NCBI RefSeq assembly: GCF_963457605.1
Contig: NZ_OY735139.1
Coordinates: forward strand, 2,510,001 to 2,574,000
DNA length: 64,000 bases
Reading direction: 5' to 3'
From: an uncultured Gellertiella sp.
GTDB taxonomy: Bacteria > Pseudomonadota > Alphaproteobacteria > Rhizobiales > Rhizobiaceae
A program made the position numbers and the translations under genes. This document shows positions 17,984 to 27,215 of this stretch, piece after piece (the first letter of the stretch is position 1; the number at the start of each line of letters is the position of its first letter). The notes below the pieces were generated by a model that saw only the letters and a list, made by a program, of their open reading frames with translations, was not told the origin of the DNA and searched no databases.

Positions 17984-19147
17984 TCATCGCCCGATCCCCG
18001 GCACGGCTCTCTCGTAGGCGGCAAGATAGTGCGCCGCCACGGTGTTCCAGGAGTAGTGGTCGGCCTCCTCCATCAGGCGGGACCGGAGACCTGACCCCTC
18101 CTGCCCCATCCGGTCGAAACCCGAGGCGAGCGCCCCGGCGGCCTGTTCCGCCTGGGTGAAATCGGTGATCACCAGATCCTTGTGGCGGGCGGCGAGTTGC
18201 AGATAGGCATCGTTTTCGTGAAGAACCGGCAGCAGTCCGGCGCTCATCGCTTCGATGGCCACCAGCCCGAAGCCTTCATAGTCGGAGGCCGAGGCAAAGA
18301 TCGAGGCCTTGCCGATCAGGGCTGCGATGGCTTCATTGGGCAGGCCGATATGCAGTCCGACATGCGCATCGAGACCGGCGGCACCGACCATTTGCGCCAG
18401 ATCCGCCTCCTGCAAATCAAAGGGTACCCCGATAATGTCGAGATGCCAGGCCGGGTCATGCCTGACAAGGGCACCCATGGTGGCGATCAGGTTTTCGAGC
18501 CGCTTGTTGCTCGAAAACCGGCCAATCGTCACCATGCGCTTCTGCGGTACCGTGGCACTGCGGCCGGAAAATTTCGAAAGATCGACACCGTTTTCGATGG
18601 TCACCAGCTGGCTTCCGGCGATAAGGCTGAAAGACTGGTGATCGGAGGCGCTGCAGCAGATCAACTGGCGATAGCCGGTGACGGAAACCCGGCTTACCGT
18701 CTGGAACCACAGTTTCTTGATCGCCGCATGGTTCCGGGTGTGAAAGAAGCCGCCATGGGTGGTGGCAACCATCGGCCTGCGGTGCAACAGCCGGAGCCAG
18801 CTGAGCGCGTCAAAGAAAAAGTCCACCGCATGCACGTGGATCAGGTCGGCATCCTGAAGATGGGAGAAGACACCGGGCGACAGCGGATAGCGGGTCGAAC
18901 CGGACCACGGGACCCGCACCACCTCGATGCCCTCGATCATCTCGCGTTCAGGCAGGAGACGGTCCTGTTCGGCAAAGACCTGGTTGCAGGTCACCACCCG
19001 TACCCGAAAGCCCCGCGTCACAAGCTGCCGGCAGAGATTGAAGATCACGTCCTCAAGGCCGCCGCGGCTCGGCAGGAACTGGCGCGAGACATGGACAATC
19101 AGCGGCGAAGTCGAACGGGACGGGGACGGAGGGGGAGGCGCGGTCAA
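17984..19147 (-). CDS. Family 4 glycosyltransferase
   Basis: A 387-aa GT-B glycosyltransferase. The N-terminal acceptor domain begins HVSRQFLPSRGGLEDVIF, the usual glycine-rich start of GT4 enzymes. The C-terminal donor domain has TIGRFSSNKRLENLI and the ExFGLVAIEAMS nucleotide-sugar motif (SDYEGFGLVAIEAMSAG). These retaining enzymes use NDP-sugars such as GDP-mannose in the cytoplasm. It is the first gene of the leftward operon with the flippase and hydrolase. A mannosyl product would fit the beta-mannosidase-like neighbour, but the donor cannot be read from sequence. Confidence 0.88.
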   Translation of the reverse strand: MTAPPPPSPSRSTSPLIVHVSRQFLPSRGGLEDVIFNLCRQLVTRGFRVRVVTCNQVFAEQDRLLPEREMIEGIEVVRVPWSGSTRYPLSPGVFSHLQDADLIHVHAVDFFFDALSWLRLLHRRPMVATTHGGFFHTRNHAAIKKLWFQTVSRVSVTGYRQLICCSASDHQSFSLIAGSQLVTIENGVDLSKFSGRSATVPQKRMVTIGRFSSNKRLENLIATMGALVRHDPAWHLDIIGVPFDLQEADLAQMVGAAGLDAHVGLHIGLPNEAIAALIGKASIFASASDYEGFGLVAIEAMSAGLLPVLHENDAYLQLAARHKDLVITDFTQAEQAAGALASGFDRMGQEGSGLRSRLMEEADHYSWNTVAAHYLAAYERAVPGIGR

Positions 19148-19263
19148 GGGAGCTGCTTTCTCAAGGCGTGCATCGCGGACGCAACGGGCCTTGCTGCGAC
19201 CGTGCCGCCGCGCGGCAAGGGGGCTTGAATGTCACATTCATTCCATGCATCCAGCAATGACCG

Positions 19264-21027
19264 TCAACCTTTAAAATCGCGTTTAACCCGTGTCGATTTC
19301 AAATCAATGGTGTCAGGTGCCGCCGGTTGTCCAAATCCATAGCCCTGCAACGTATCACAGCCGAGATTGCGCAGGATCTCGGCATGTTCCGCTGTTTCCA
19401 CGCCCTGTGCGGTGACAGCCATGCCGAAGGCATGGGCGAGGTCGACAAGCGAGCGGATCATGTGCAGCTGTTCCTGGTCGCCGGTGATCGGCCAGACCAG
19501 TTGCCGGTCGAGCTTGACCCGGTCGGGACGGGCCGCAATCAGCGCCTCCAGCGAGGAATGGCCACTGCCGAGATTGACCACCGCAATCTCGATACCCCTT
19601 GCCCGGGCCGCCCGCAGATGGGTGTGAACACGACTGCCCGGCTGGAAAAGCTCGGCTGTGGTCTCGATCTCGAAGCAGATGCTGCCGGGCGCGATATCCA
19701 GATTGTCGAGATCGGCGAGAAGCTCCGCCGAAGCGAGCCGCCGTGCCGACACGTTGACCGAGATCACGGGAACCTTGAGCCCGCGCGCTTCCCAGGCGCG
19801 GATATCGGCCAGAACGCATTTCAGGATCGCCGCATCGAGCTGGTCGATGATTGCGCTGTCGGTGGCCAGCTGCAGGAACTGTTCCGGCAGCAGCAGGCCT
19901 CTTTGCGGATGCTGCCAGCGGGCCAGCGCCTCGAGCCCGATCGTCTCGCGGCTGCGGGCATCGCACTGGACCTGGTAATGCGGCAGGACCGCCCCCTGAA
20001 CAAGCGCTTGCCGGAATTCACTCAGCAAGCGGCGGTCGGCATGGTATTTCTGCGTCAGTTCCGAAGTGAAGAGCTGCGACTGGCCGCGCCCCAGGCGCTT
20101 GGCGCTATAAAGCGCCAGATCGGAATCGCGCAGCAGCGTCTGCACGCTGCGCCGGGGATTGGCGGCAATGCCGATCGAGGCCCCGGTGGTCACCCGCTCG
20201 CCATTGACTTCGATCCCCCGGGAAATCTCGGCGATGATCCGGTCGGCGCGCTGCTTGAGGCGGGTGAGGTCGCTTTCATTGACGACGATCAGCAGGAATT
20301 CGTCACCCCCCATGCGGGCTGCGAAATCCTGCGGGCCGCGTGCGGCGGCAATGGCATTGGCGGCATTGCGCAGCACGAGATCACCGACATCATGACCGAG
20401 TTCGTCATTGACCTGCTTGAAACGGTCGAGATCGATATGCATCATCGCGAAATGCTGGACGGACATCTCCGCCGCAATGCGCTGGCAATAGCGGTCAAAG
20501 GCGCGGCGGTTCGGCAAGCCGGTCAGATAGTCGTGCTCGGCGGCATATTCGATCTGCGCACGGGTGGCCTGAAGGGCTTCGGCACGCTCCTCGGCGATCT
20601 GCTGTTGCTGGGCAAGCGCCCTGTTCAGCTCCACATCCGCCGTCACATCCCATTCGACCCCGATAAAGGCCGGATCGCCCTGGGCATCAATATAATAATT
20701 GGCCTTGGAGCGGATATGCCGGATCTCGCCATTCGGCCAGATGATCCGGAATTGCGAGAGATAGGAGGCCTTGTTGAGGGCAGCGGCCTCGAAATCCGCA
20801 TTGGCGGCATCGAGATCTTCGGGATGAATGGCTTTCATCCAGATTTCGACCGGCATGACGGGCGATGTCATGTCGGTTGCATAGAGCTTGTGCATGCGCT
20901 GGTCCCAGGTGACCTCACTCTTGGTGAGGCTATGTTCCCAGACGCCGATATTGGACGCGTCCAGCGCCAGATCGAGGCGGCGCAGCAGCGACTGGAATTC
21001 TTCCTCCGTATGGTGCGGGAACGTCAT
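19264..21027 (-). CDS. PAS-GGDEF-EAL protein; diguanylate cyclase with degenerate phosphodiesterase site
   Basis: A 587-aa cytoplasmic protein: PAS/PAC sensor (about 15-135), GGDEF domain with intact GGDEF at 240-244, and EAL domain with EAL at 366-368. The EAL domain's central metal-binding motif, normally DDFGTG, reads VNLGSG (Val484, Asn485), so the two key aspartates are gone and c-di-GMP hydrolysis is unlikely. The protein probably makes c-di-GMP, with the EAL part binding or regulating. No transmembrane segments are seen, so the signal is cytoplasmic. It is divergent from the 975-aa fusion gene and next to a surface-glycan locus, a common c-di-GMP target. Confidence 0.88.
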   Translation of the reverse strand: MTFPHHTEEEFQSLLRRLDLALDASNIGVWEHSLTKSEVTWDQRMHKLYATDMTSPVMPVEIWMKAIHPEDLDAANADFEAAALNKASYLSQFRIIWPNGEIRHIRSKANYYIDAQGDPAFIGVEWDVTADVELNRALAQQQQIAEERAEALQATRAQIEYAAEHDYLTGLPNRRAFDRYCQRIAAEMSVQHFAMMHIDLDRFKQVNDELGHDVGDLVLRNAANAIAAARGPQDFAARMGGDEFLLIVVNESDLTRLKQRADRIIAEISRGIEVNGERVTTGASIGIAANPRRSVQTLLRDSDLALYSAKRLGRGQSQLFTSELTQKYHADRRLLSEFRQALVQGAVLPHYQVQCDARSRETIGLEALARWQHPQRGLLLPEQFLQLATDSAIIDQLDAAILKCVLADIRAWEARGLKVPVISVNVSARRLASAELLADLDNLDIAPGSICFEIETTAELFQPGSRVHTHLRAARARGIEIAVVNLGSGHSSLEALIAARPDRVKLDRQLVWPITGDQEQLHMIRSLVDLAHAFGMAVTAQGVETAEHAEILRNLGCDTLQGYGFGQPAAPDTIDLKSTRVKRDFKG

Positions 21028-21445
21028 GGGCGGACTGTCTGCTGGTTACGGCAGCGGCCATCTGGCCAGGCTTGGGAAAATACCGACATCCTGAAGGCCA
21101 GCCGCACGCCGTCGCGCGCGGACAGTCTGCCGGGCGCGGCAGATCCACCATATTCACCCAAAATATTCAGCCTCGGGGCCAAATTCACCGGTCCACGTCC
21201 TCTGTCCAAATTCACTGTTGCACGATAAACCTAAGGTGCTGGTATGAACGAAAGCTTTTACGCGTGGAATATTTTGCATCAACGATTTGTTATAATGCAT
21301 GTAAATAAGTCGCGCCAATGTTCTGTCCGGTTTCGCCTGCCCGACGGCCGCATTTTCCAAAAAGGGGAGTTTTTCCCTGAATTTGTCGCCTTCCCAATTC
21401 GGTTGCCCGTGATTAAAGTGCACCCGAATTCGCAAGGGGATATAA
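21028..21445. other. Intergenic region between c-di-GMP gene and kinase-lyase gene
   Basis: About 420 bases with no credible gene; the right half is A+T-rich. A near-consensus TATAAT is at 21291-21296, but no good -35 element lies 16-18 bases upstream. The downstream ATG at 21446 is preceded by AAGGGG. Confidence 0.45.
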
Positions 21446-24373
21446 ATGACGAATAATACGCTTCTTCAACGCATCGAAACGCCGAGGCCAGATGTGACGG
21501 TGGGAGAGGCTGCTGCAATTCTCGAGACTTTCTATGGTTTGACCGGTCCCATCGTTGAACTGGGCAGTCAGCAGGACCGCAATTATCGTATTTCCGCGCC
21601 GGAGGGTCGATTTGTTCTGAAGATCTGCCGTTCGGACTATGCGACGGTGGAACTGGAAGCGCAGAACGCAGCAATGATCCATCTCAGCGGCAAGTCGGGT
21701 GCGCCGCGTGTGCCGCTGCCGCAGCGGGCGCGCAATGGCGACGATATCCTGTTTCTCGCCGTTGGCGGCGTCGACTATCAGGTGCGGCTGCTGAGCTATC
21801 TCGATGGCGAGCCGCTCACCCGCCGTCACCACATGTCCCGCCAGATGGTTGAGGGATTGGGGGCGCTGGCCGGGCATCTGGCGGCAAGCCTCAGGGATTT
21901 CACCCATCCGGGCCTTCAGCGCGAGGTGCAGTGGGATTTGCGCCGCGCCGGGCCGGTGGCGCTGCATCTGCTGTCGGGGGTCGCCGATCAGACGATGCGG
22001 GCGCATATTGCCAAGGTGATGGTTGCGTCGGTCAAACGGATCCAGCCTCTTGCCCCGTCGCTGCGGCTGCAGCCGATCCATCATGACGTGACGGATGACA
22101 ATGTCGTGGCGCGTCCCGATCAGGATGGCCGGTTGATTGCCGATGGCGTCATCGATTTCGGCGATATTGTCGAAGGCTGGCTGGTTGCCGATCTCGCTGT
22201 CACCTGCGCCAGCCTGCTGCACCATGCCGATGGCGACCCCTTCTATATCCTGCCTGCAATCCGGGCCTTCCATGCGATATCGCCGCTCGAGCAGGCCGAA
22301 GCCCTGGCACTCTGGCCGCTGATCGTGGCACGGGCCGGCATTCTGGTCGCCAGCAGCGAGATGCAGCTCTCCATCGACCCGGACAATGACTATGTCATGG
22401 CCAATGCCAGGCATGAGCGCGAAATTTTCGATGTTGCGACCAATGCCTCGCATCCCCTGATGGAAATGGCGATCCTGCAGGCAACCGGATTTGAGCCCCA
22501 GGCGGAAGATCTGCCTGTACTGGGTGCCCTGCTGCCCGGTATCCAGCCGGACCAGGTGCGCTTTGCCGATTTCTCCGTGGAAAGCCGCGCCCTGTCGCGC
22601 GACAGCTGGGCATCGCCACAGACCGAAGTCAGGCTGATGGAGCAGGCGGCACGCGAAACCGGCGTGGCGGTGGCGCGTTATGGCGAATACCGGTTGACCC
22701 GCACGGAACTGCTGAGCCCCCGCGAGCCGGAAAACCACGCCTTGCATCTGGCGATCTGCGTGCCTGCCGGTTTTCAGGCCGCCGCCCCCTTCGCCGGGCG
22801 GATCGAACGCAATGGAGCGCATACGGTTCTGGTCGGTGAACGCCTGTCGCTGCATCTCGAAGGTCTCGATACCGTGCATACTGCCGGCATGACCGTTGAA
22901 CAGGGTGAACCGCTCGGCACGATCGCCGGCGAAAATGGCCGGTTCGGACATCTGGCGGTTCAGCTCGTCGATGGCCAGACGCTCCTGCCGCCGCTGTTTA
23001 CCACCGCGGCCAAAGCTGCGGCCTGGCGCAGGCTCTGCCCGTCGCCCTCCGGCCTGCTTGGTCTCGATTGCGATGCGCCGCAGCTTGAAGGGCGGCAGTT
23101 GCTGGACAAGCGCCATGCCAGCTTTGCCGCTGCGCAGAAAAACTACTACCGGGATCCGCCGCAGATCGAACGGGGCTGGAAAGAATTCATGTTCGACACC
23201 CGGGGCCGCACCTATGTCGACATGCTGAACAATGTCGCGATTGCAGGCCATGGCCATCCGCGGCTGGCGGAGGCCGCAGGCCACCAGTGGTCGATGCTGA
23301 ACACCAATTCCCGGTTCCACTATGCCGGGATTGCCGAGTTTTCAGAACGGCTGGCGGCGCTCGCGCCTGACGGGCTCGACACGGTCTTTCTCGTCAACTC
23401 CGGCTCGGAAGCGGTCGATCTCAGTCTGCGCCTTGCCTGGGCGGCCAGCGGGGCGAAGCATGTCGTCAGCCTGCTCGAAGCCTATCACGGCTGGACCATG
23501 GCGAGCGACGCGGTCTCCACCTCGATTGCCGACAACCCGGCGGCCCTCACCACCCGGCCCGAATGGGTGCATCCGGTGATGTCGCCGAACACCTATCGCG
23601 GGGCCTATCGCGGTCATGACAGTGCCGCCTCCTATGTCGCCCATGTCGACGAGGCGCTGCATCGGCTGACGGCAAGGGGCGAAAAGCTCGGCGGTTTCAT
23701 CTGCGAGACGGTCTATGGCAATGCCGGTGGCATACCCTTGCCGGACGGCTACCTGAAGGCGGTCTATGAGCGGGTCCGCGCCCTCGGCGGCGTGTGCATC
23801 GCCGACGAGGTGCAGGTCGGCTTCGGGCGTCTCGGCCATCATTTCTGGGGCTTCGAGCAGCAGGGCGTGGTGCCGGATGTGATCTGCGTCGCCAAGGGCA
23901 TGGGCAACGGCCATCCGCTCGGTGCCGTCATCACCCGTCGCGCGATTGCCGATGCGCTGGAGCGGGAAGGCTATTTCTTCTCCTCCGCCGGCGGCAGCCC
24001 GGTCAGCTGTGCCATCGGCATGACGGTGCTCGACATCATGGAAGACGAGGGCCTGCAGGAAAATGCCCGCGTGGTCGGCGATCACCTGAAGTCGCGGCTG
24101 GAAATGCTTTGCCAGAGGCATCCGATTGCGGGTGCAGTGCACGGCATGGGCCTCTATCTCGGTCTTGAATTCGTCCGCGACCGCGAGACGCTGGCCCCGG
24201 CCACCGAGGAAACCGCCGCGATCTGTGACCGGCTGCTCGATCTCGGCATCCTGATGCAGCCGACAGGCGACCATCTGAACGTGCTGAAGATCAAGCCACC
24301 GCTTTGCCTCGGCGTCGAAACGGCAGACTATTTTGCCGACATGCTGGACCGGGTACTGAGCGACGGCTGGTAA
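21446..24373 (+). CDS. Hydroxylysine kinase / 5-phosphohydroxylysine phospholyase-type fusion
   Basis: A 975-aa three-part protein. The N-terminus (about 20-330) is an APH-fold kinase with Brenner motif IHHDVTDDN near residue 212 and DFGD near 238. A middle beta-rich segment (about 430-530) resembles an M23-peptidase or barrel domain but lacks the zinc HxH. The C-terminus (about 560-975) is a class III PLP aminotransferase-fold enzyme with the PLP lysine in CVAKGMGNGHPLG. Human homologues are two proteins, a 5-hydroxylysine kinase and a phospholyase giving aminoadipate semialdehyde, ammonia and phosphate. The substrate here is inferred; phosphoethanolamine is an alternative. It appears monocistronic, and a terminator follows. 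Confidence 0.82.
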   Translation: MTNNTLLQRIETPRPDVTVGEAAAILETFYGLTGPIVELGSQQDRNYRISAPEGRFVLKICRSDYATVELEAQNAAMIHLSGKSGAPRVPLPQRARNGDDILFLAVGGVDYQVRLLSYLDGEPLTRRHHMSRQMVEGLGALAGHLAASLRDFTHPGLQREVQWDLRRAGPVALHLLSGVADQTMRAHIAKVMVASVKRIQPLAPSLRLQPIHHDVTDDNVVARPDQDGRLIADGVIDFGDIVEGWLVADLAVTCASLLHHADGDPFYILPAIRAFHAISPLEQAEALALWPLIVARAGILVASSEMQLSIDPDNDYVMANARHEREIFDVATNASHPLMEMAILQATGFEPQAEDLPVLGALLPGIQPDQVRFADFSVESRALSRDSWASPQTEVRLMEQAARETGVAVARYGEYRLTRTELLSPREPENHALHLAICVPAGFQAAAPFAGRIERNGAHTVLVGERLSLHLEGLDTVHTAGMTVEQGEPLGTIAGENGRFGHLAVQLVDGQTLLPPLFTTAAKAAAWRRLCPSPSGLLGLDCDAPQLEGRQLLDKRHASFAAAQKNYYRDPPQIERGWKEFMFDTRGRTYVDMLNNVAIAGHGHPRLAEAAGHQWSMLNTNSRFHYAGIAEFSERLAALAPDGLDTVFLVNSGSEAVDLSLRLAWAASGAKHVVSLLEAYHGWTMASDAVSTSIADNPAALTTRPEWVHPVMSPNTYRGAYRGHDSAASYVAHVDEALHRLTARGEKLGGFICETVYGNAGGIPLPDGYLKAVYERVRALGGVCIADEVQVGFGRLGHHFWGFEQQGVVPDVICVAKGMGNGHPLGAVITRRAIADALEREGYFFSSAGGSPVSCAIGMTVLDIMEDEGLQENARVVGDHLKSRLEMLCQRHPIAGAVHGMGLYLGLEFVRDRETLAPATEETAAICDRLLDLGILMQPTGDHLNVLKIKPPLCLGVETADYFADMLDRVLSDGW

Positions 24374-24400
24374 GATATCCTGCGCTGACATGGCTGTTGC

Positions 24401-24436
24401 GAAGGCCCTGGCATCCGTGCCGGGGCCTTCGTCGTT
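24401..24436 (+). terminator. Terminator after the kinase-lyase fusion gene
   Basis: GAAGGCCC (24401-24408) pairs with GGGCCTTC (24423-24430), followed by GTCGTTTC. The rest of the gap up to 24684 shows no credible gene. Confidence 0.6.
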
Positions 24437-24684
24437 TCATCCTCCTGAGGTTTCACGATCTTGCCTCGTTTCTGTCATCATGTCGAAACGATAGATGCTT
24501 ATCAGGCCTCTCATCGATGCTTCGAAGAAGGCGAATCGCAAAGGGTCTGGAGAGGGCATCGGCGCCTCTGGCCTTGTTGCGGAACCCGCATGTGGAGCAT
24601 TGCGTTTTGGGGACCGGACGATCTGGGGCCTGCCCGTGGCAAGCTCTGCTATCCGGTTTCCAGGTGACACACGGGAGAGTGACG

Positions 24685-24879
24685 ATGCAAAGACAGGTCA
24701 TTGAATATGCAGGTGTTCCCGTCGGGATTCTGGTTCCGGACTCCGACCGCATGAAATTCATTGCGGTCAAATATCACGTCCATGATCTCGATGAGCGTCA
24801 TTTCGATTCGGCCAGCGATGTCCGGGCAGCGATCCGCGAACTCTTGCGCCGGAACGAAGCGCACAGCTATTTTGGCTGA
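24685..24879 (+). CDS. Small conserved-type hypothetical protein (64 aa)
   Basis: A 64-aa soluble protein rich in charged residues (core GVPVGILVPDSDRMKFIAVK and a C-terminal helix DVRAAIRELLRRNE). I do not recognise a function. The ATG has GGGAGAG seven bases upstream, and a strong terminator follows the stop, so it looks like a real one-gene unit. Longer in-frame starts to the left lack a ribosome binding site. It may be a small regulator or antitoxin-like protein, but nothing proves this. Confidence 0.65.
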   Translation: MQRQVIEYAGVPVGILVPDSDRMKFIAVKYHVHDLDERHFDSASDVRAAIRELLRRNEAHSYFG

Positions 24880-24907
24880 CACGCCTCAGGCCCCTCAGGG
24901 CATCCAG

Positions 24908-24945
24908 ACCCCGGAACCGGCAAGCGCCGTTTCCGGGGTTTTTTT
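24908..24945 (+). terminator. Rho-independent terminator after the 64-aa gene
   Basis: ACCCCGGAA (24908-24916) pairs with TTCCGGGGT (24931-24939) and is followed by a run of seven or more T. It also separates this gene from the convergent hutC. Confidence 0.88.
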
Positions 24946-24961
24946 GCGGGTTGCAATCAGA

Positions 24962-25708
24962 TCAGATGCCCGGCGGGACTTTCTGCCCGGCGTCCGCCGG
25001 TGAAAAGCGGGCAACCAGCTCGTGGCGGTCGCCGGGATAGGTCAGTTCCACCCGTGTTACCACCGCGCCGCCGGAAAAGGTACGCCGGGCAATGACCAGA
25101 CAGGGCGTGCCCGCCGCGATGCCGAGGGCGGCGGCGGCCTCATCCGTCGCGGCTGCGGCGCGGATCGTGTGCTCTGCCGCACTCCACGGCACCTGGCCAA
25201 GCAGCCACTCGCCGGAGGCAACCGTGTCGAAAGCCTGTTTTTCCGCCTCCGGAACGGCAGCAAGATTGATCAGCCGGTTCTCGTGGCAGAAGGGTATCCT
25301 GCCACCCGAATGCACGGCAGTCAGGTGCAGGACGGGGCCGCCATCGGCAAGGTCGAGCCACTGGCGTTCGCCGGATTTCGCCTTGCGCAGGGTGCGGGTC
25401 TTCAGCGCATAGGAATAGGGCAAGCCGAGCGCCTCGACCTCCGACTTGATGTCGTGGATGTCAAGCACGGCGGAATGGGCGCGGGGATGGGTAACATAAC
25501 TGCCCGCCTTGCGCCGCCGCTCGATCAGCCCGGCATGGGCAAGCTGGGTCAGGACCTTGTTGACGGTCATGCGTGAGCAGCCGTAATGGCTGGCAAGGTC
25601 GACCTCATAGGGAATGCGGCTGCCCGGTGCCCATTCGCCGGACAGGATATGGCCCTCGATCTCGTCGAGAATGCGCTGGTGCAAAGTCTTGTCGCCCGCT
25701 GCCGTCAA
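24962..25708 (-). CDS. hutC: Histidine utilisation repressor, GntR/HutC family
   Basis: A ~248-aa protein with an N-terminal GntR winged helix (LHQRILDEIEGHILSGEW, YGCSRMTVNKVLTQL) and a UTRA/chorismate-lyase-like effector domain that binds urocanate in homologues. The start is taken as TTG 25708, preceded by GGGGA; upstream in-frame sequence overlaps hutF and is not HutC-like. HutC represses hut operons until urocanate accumulates. A matching operator palindrome lies between hutF and hutI. It follows hutF in the same direction, so it is probably autoregulated. Confidence 0.9.
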   Translation of the reverse strand: MTAAGDKTLHQRILDEIEGHILSGEWAPGSRIPYEVDLASHYGCSRMTVNKVLTQLAHAGLIERRRKAGSYVTHPRAHSAVLDIHDIKSEVEALGLPYSYALKTRTLRKAKSGERQWLDLADGGPVLHLTAVHSGGRIPFCHENRLINLAAVPEAEKQAFDTVASGEWLLGQVPWSAAEHTIRAAAATDEAAAALGIAAGTPCLVIARRTFSGGAVVTRVELTYPGDRHELVARFSPADAGQKVPPGI

Positions 25709-25778
25709 AGATCGGTCCCCGCCTGCCGCCTGATGGGCTTTCGGTATAGGGGGGAATTGCTGTCGGGGAAAGCCGCGA

Positions 25779-27131
25779 TCACGGGTTTGCCGCGACCAGA
25801 TCCAGCATGGCGGCGCGGAAGCGGGCCTGGATCTGGTCCCGGTCGCGGTGGCGGCCACCTTCCACCTGCTGCCTGCCATGCACCCAGACGGAGCAGGGCT
25901 TGACCGCGCCTGCAAAGATCAGGCTGTCGAGCACCGCGTCTTCGCGCATCCAGGGAATGTCTCTTGCCGACAGCGCGACGAGATCGGCGGGGCGTCCCTC
26001 GGCAAGGCCGGTTTCAACGCCAAGCGCCGCCGCGCCACCGTCAAGCGCTTCGCCAAAAAGCGTCCGGCCCGTTGATTTTCCCGGCGGTGCGATGACATTG
26101 CGCGACTGCCGCGCCAGCCGTTCGGAATATTCGAGCTGCCGCAACTCGTCGGCAACGCCGATCAGCACGTTGGAATCCGAGCCGATGCCATAGCGCCCGC
26201 CTGCGGCGCGGAACGGCACGGCATTGAAGGTGCCATCGCCGAGATTGGCCTCGGTGATCGGGCACAGGCCCGCAATGGCGCCTGAAGCCGCCATGCCCGC
26301 CGTCTCTGCCTCGGTCATGTGGGTCGCATGGATCAGGCACCAGCGGCGGTCGACCGGCATGTTGTCCAGCAGCCATTCGACCGGGCGTGCGCCGGAAAAG
26401 GCGATGCTGTCCTCCACTTCCTTCACCTGCTCGGCAATATGGATATGCACCGGGCCATCGTGGCTGAGGGTGAGCAGGGCGCGCAATTCGGTCTCGGTCG
26501 CTGCCCGGAGGCTGTGGGGGGCGATGCCGAGCACGGCGGCGGCAAGCGGCTTCACGGCGGCGCGGCAGCCCTCCAGCAGATCGGCATAGCCATCGAGATC
26601 ATGCAGGAAGCGGCGTTGCCCGTCTGCGGGCGGTTTTCCGCCGAAGCCGGAATGGGCGTAGAAGACAGGCAGCAGCGTCAGGCCGATGCCGCTTTCTTCC
26701 GCCGCCGCGGCAATCCGCTCGGCCATTTCGGCGCGGTTCGCATAGGGCGTGCCCGTCGGCGTGTGATGCAGGTAATGGAATTCGCCGACCCGGGTGAAGC
26801 CCGCTTCCAGCATGTCGCAATAGAGCTTGGCGGCAATCGCCTGCACCTGATCGGGGCGCATCGACAGGGCAAAGCGGTACATGATGGTCCGCCAGCTCCA
26901 GAAGCTGTCATCGCCCGGCCCGCGCGTCTCGGCAAGGCCCGCCATGGCATGCTGGAAGGCGTGGCTGTGGAGGTTCGCCATGCCGGGAATGAGGATATCG
27001 CAAACGGTGTCCCCTGGACGCGCCGCAACATCTTTCTCGATCCGGCTGATCCGCCCGGCGTCGACATGGAGTCTGACGTCACGTGCCCAGCCATCCGCAA
27101 GCAGAGCCTGTCCTGCTGCAATAGTCTCCAT
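25779..27131 (-). CDS. hutF: Formimidoylglutamate deiminase
   Basis: A 450-aa amidohydrolase-superfamily enzyme. Metal-binding histidines are visible in MANLHSHAFQHAM, and later motifs GPVHIHIAEQ, LIHATH and GIGSDSNVLIG complete the site. It deiminates N-formimidoyl-L-glutamate to N-formyl-L-glutamate plus ammonia, the branch of histidine breakdown that HutG finishes. The ATG at 27131 gives the usual length; upstream in-frame sequence is antisense to hutI. It is divergent from hutI-hutG-hutU-hutD across an 84-base region with a HutC-like operator. Confidence 0.93.
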   Translation of the reverse strand: METIAAGQALLADGWARDVRLHVDAGRISRIEKDVAARPGDTVCDILIPGMANLHSHAFQHAMAGLAETRGPGDDSFWSWRTIMYRFALSMRPDQVQAIAAKLYCDMLEAGFTRVGEFHYLHHTPTGTPYANRAEMAERIAAAAEESGIGLTLLPVFYAHSGFGGKPPADGQRRFLHDLDGYADLLEGCRAAVKPLAAAVLGIAPHSLRAATETELRALLTLSHDGPVHIHIAEQVKEVEDSIAFSGARPVEWLLDNMPVDRRWCLIHATHMTEAETAGMAASGAIAGLCPITEANLGDGTFNAVPFRAAGGRYGIGSDSNVLIGVADELRQLEYSERLARQSRNVIAPPGKSTGRTLFGEALDGGAAALGVETGLAEGRPADLVALSARDIPWMREDAVLDSLIFAGAVKPCSVWVHGRQQVEGGRHRDRDQIQARFRAAMLDLVAANP

Positions 27132-27178
27132 GTGCCGTTCCCTCCGGGGTGAAAATATCTCTTGCCAGATACCTTCAT

Positions 27179-27190
27179 ATGTATATACAT
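27179..27190. promoter_or_regulatory. Putative HutC operator in the hutF/hutI divergent promoter
   Basis: A perfect 12-bp palindrome ATGTATATACAT sits centrally between the hutF and hutI starts. It fits the GTnTAnAC core known for the HutC subfamily of GntR regulators. Its place would let HutC control both divergent transcripts. Confidence 0.7.
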
Positions 27191-27215
27191 AATTGCACGA
27201 AAAGGGAAACGGAAA

